A DNA stretch of 64,000 nt from Nocardioides allogilvus. GTDB taxonomy: Bacteria; Actinomycetota; Actinomycetes; Propionibacteriales; Nocardioidaceae. The stretch covers positions 62,001 to 126,000 of the forward strand of contig NZ_PZYX01000009.1 in assembly GCF_003047285.1 (NCBI RefSeq), read 5' to 3'. This document shows, piece by piece, positions 62,381-64,000 of this stretch (position 1 is its first letter; every line of letters begins with the position of its first letter). Below the pieces are notes generated by a model. The model was not told the DNA's origin. It was given only the letters and a program-made list of their open reading frames with translations, and did no database searches. A program made the position numbers and the translations under genes.

Positions 62381-63325
62381 ATGACTCTCACCCGGGTGCC
62401 CGACCTCGACACCCTGTCGCTGCTCCTCGAGATCGTTGCCAGCGGCAGCCTGAGCAAGGCCGGTGCCTCCCGCGGGCTAAGCCAGCCTGCCGTGAGCGCA
62501 CGGGTGCGCGGACTCGAACGGCTGGTCGGGTTCGCGGTCCTCACTCGCTCGGCCCGTGGCTCGAACCTCACCCCAAACGGTGCACTGCTGGCCGAGTGGG
62601 CACGTGGGGTCCTCGCTGCTGCGGACGTCCTCGAGGCGGGCATCGCGTCCCTGCGCGGCGACCGCATCGCGCGGCTGCGGGTCGCGGCGAGCTTGACCGT
62701 GGCCGAGCATCTACTGCCGGGCTGGCTCGTCGTGCTGGCCGCAACGCATCCGGACACCGCCGTCAGCCTGACCGCAGGCAACAGCGACACCACGGCGGCC
62801 GCGGTTCTCGCGGGCGACGCCGACCTCGGCTTCATCGAGGGCCCCGACCTTCCCTCCGGCCTGTCCGCTCAGGTCGTGGCGACCGACCGGCTCGTGGTCG
62901 TCGTCGCGCCCGCTCACCCGTGGGCCCACCGCCGTAGATCGGTAGAGGCTGAGGAGCTGGCCGGAACGCGGCTGGTGCACCGCGAAGCCGGGTCGGGGAC
63001 CCGCACCGCGCTGGACCGAGCCCTGACCCCGTTCGGTACCCCCACCCAACCCCTGCTCGAGGTGTCGACCAGCAGCGGCGTCCGCTCCGCAGTCATCGCC
63101 GGAGCCGGCCCGGCCGTGCTCTCCGACCTGGCAGTGCACGACGACGTCGCAGCCGGCCGCCTAGTCCAGGTCCCCATTCACGGAGTCGACCTCGACCGCT
63201 CGCTACGTGCCGTCTGGCTCACCGGCCAGCGACCGGTCGGCCCGGCAGAGGACCTGCTTCGGCTTGCAGTCCCCGAGAGGCCACGAGCCCGGCGTCTACC
63301 CCGGAGCAGAGCGCGAGTTCGTTGA
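62381..63325 (+). CDS. LysR family transcriptional regulator
   Basis: A 314-residue regulator. The N-terminal HTH is LLLEIVASGSLSKAGASRGLSQPAVSARVRGLE, typical of LysR proteins (A-x-x-L-x-x-S-Q-x-x-V/S-x-R-x-x-x-L-E), and the ligand-binding part contains RLRVAASLTVAEHLLPGWL and a TSSGVRSAVIAGAGPAVL loop. It is divergent from a YeiH-type exporter, the standard arrangement in which the LysR protein activates the exporter gene. The basic tail PERPRARRLPRSRARVR is unusual. Anion sensing is plausible, not shown. Confidence 0.9.
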   Translation: MTLTRVPDLDTLSLLLEIVASGSLSKAGASRGLSQPAVSARVRGLERLVGFAVLTRSARGSNLTPNGALLAEWARGVLAAADVLEAGIASLRGDRIARLRVAASLTVAEHLLPGWLVVLAATHPDTAVSLTAGNSDTTAAAVLAGDADLGFIEGPDLPSGLSAQVVATDRLVVVVAPAHPWAHRRRSVEAEELAGTRLVHREAGSGTRTALDRALTPFGTPTQPLLEVSTSSGVRSAVIAGAGPAVLSDLAVHDDVAAGRLVQVPIHGVDLDRSLRAVWLTGQRPVGPAEDLLRLAVPERPRARRLPRSRARVR

Positions 63326-63411
63326 GGATCGCTGGCGCTACCGTGACTCGCGCGAGCTGGTCAACGCGCCACAAACTACTGGTCACACAGAGCGCCACCG
63401 CAGCAGGATTG

Positions 63412-63535
63412 GCTCGCGGAGCGCGCCAGCGCAGGATCGTCACGCGGAGCGTGACCGCAGCGGGAACGACGTGCGGCGCTCCGCAGTGCTGACGGCGCGG
63501 CGCACGTCGATCGCCGCAAGCGGATCCGCTTGCGG
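63412..63535. repeat. Palindrome-rich intergenic segment
   Basis: Contains GGCTCGCGGAGCGCGCC (dispersed family, 63415-63431), GTCACGC-GGA-GCGTGAC (63439-63455) and the perfect 22-bp palindrome CCGCAAGCGGATCCGCTTGCGG (63514-63535, 20-base limit allows naming its halves CCGCAAGCGGA and TCCGCTTGCGG). It lies between the LysR stop and a partial gene. Nothing else is seen in this 268-base gap. Confidence 0.75.
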
Positions 63536-63593
63536 GCGCGCGCAGCGATCGTCGAGGAACGACACGTCCCGTCCTCGAAGGAGCCGAAGGATC

Positions 63594-64000
63594 ATGACGT
63601 CAAGCGCAAACAACAGCACCCCGTCGTCCCTGGCCGCCGCACATCTGTCCACCCAGGAGCAGCCGATCCACGAGGTCATCCGGCGAGCACACCAGCGCCT
63701 GGCAAGACGGTTCGAGGACCTCCACGTCGTGGCGTGGCCACGACAGGCACGCGACCTCCAGTGTCGCGCTGACGCGATGCTCACCGACCTCACGCGACAC
63801 GTCAACGCGGTTCGAGCCGTCGTTGTCGACGAGCTTCGGGCCGTTGACAACGGTGACACCGCGATCGCACTCCGCGACGCCTGTCATCGGGTCGAGCGAA
63901 CCGCGGTCTGGGTCAAGGCTCGGCTCTACGGCAGCTCGGCGATGGCTCACTGCTCCTTCGCTGATCTGGTGACCGGGCTGGAGCTGGAGGTCAAGGCGAT
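63594..64000 (+). CDS. Hypothetical protein, 3' end beyond the window
   Basis: An open frame of at least 135 residues that starts at ATG 63594 (MTSSANNSTPSSLAAAHLST), with AAGG five bases upstream, and runs off the right edge. HEVIRRAHQRLARRF and VNAVRAVVVDEL give a helical, His-containing pattern loosely like hemerythrin-type four-helix proteins, though the metal ligands cannot be assigned. No family was recognised. Charged helices and lack of signal suggest a cytoplasmic protein. Confidence 0.55.
   Translation, partial: MTSSANNSTPSSLAAAHLSTQEQPIHEVIRRAHQRLARRFEDLHVVAWPRQARDLQCRADAMLTDLTRHVNAVRAVVVDELRAVDNGDTAIALRDACHRVERTAVWVKARLYGSSAMAHCSFADLVTGLELEVKA

Overview
The window is chromosomal DNA of a high-GC actinobacterium. 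Gene content and style (DUF4192, DUF2752, the small HGxxPAAW protein, TIGR02234, PdtaR, secreted choice-of-anchor-like proteins, many leaderless GTG/ATG starts) fit a Nocardioidaceae-type organism; the family-level placement is inference. The backbone keeps the actinobacterial order hisI - TIGR02234 - trpCBA - lgt - gltBD - pyk - tRNA-Leu - pdtaR - livJHMGF - polA - rpsA - coaE, mostly on the minus strand, with lineage-specific genes inserted.

Layout. 1-7 kb: partial glutamate-cysteine-ligase-type gene, DUF4192, dinB, a group 2 sigma factor preceded by a cluster of DnaA-box-like 9-mers, a glycoside hydrolase family 3 lipoprotein, a DUF2231 membrane protein and coaE. 7-14 kb: MarR regulator divergent from an exporter-type ABC transporter, aminotransferase plus sulfotransferase, GlxA-type regulator divergent from a 52-residue membrane protein, and an acyl-CoA ligase. 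14-26 kb: rpsA, then two paralogous secreted proteins ending in calcium-binding type repeats (the first has a frameshift and a near-identical tandem Ig-like repeat), a methyltransferase, a large surface-anchored protein rich in G/A/L repeats with a membrane partner, and a flippase-like protein. 26-51 kb: polA, thioesterase, GNAT protein, branched-chain amino acid ABC transporter, PdtaR, tRNA-Leu(CAA), a LAGLIDADG-type endonuclease-like protein, pyk, gltBD, lgt, an SCO-type lipoprotein, trpABC, hisI and a class IV aminotransferase. trpE is absent from its usual place.

51-64 kb is accessory in character: tRNA-Gly/Cys/Val followed by an excisionase-like gene, regulators and hydrolases, dispersed palindromic repeats, and a compact minus-strand operon crcB - DUF190 - crcB - PAP2 - uppP in which neighbouring genes overlap by 4 bases. 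Its leader can be folded like a fluoride riboswitch, with a hairpin covering the ribosome binding site. This fluoride-linked operon, which adds two membrane lipid-phosphate phosphatases to a two-subunit fluoride channel, is the most interesting system here. A YeiH-type exporter with a divergent LysR regulator follows, then a partial gene at the right edge.

Two genes (secreted protein at 16.0 kb, DUF190 at 60.2 kb) carry frameshifts that would each be repaired by adding one C to a C run, so assembly error must be excluded before either is called a pseudogene. All functional assignments rest on reading motifs and gene order; no database search was possible.
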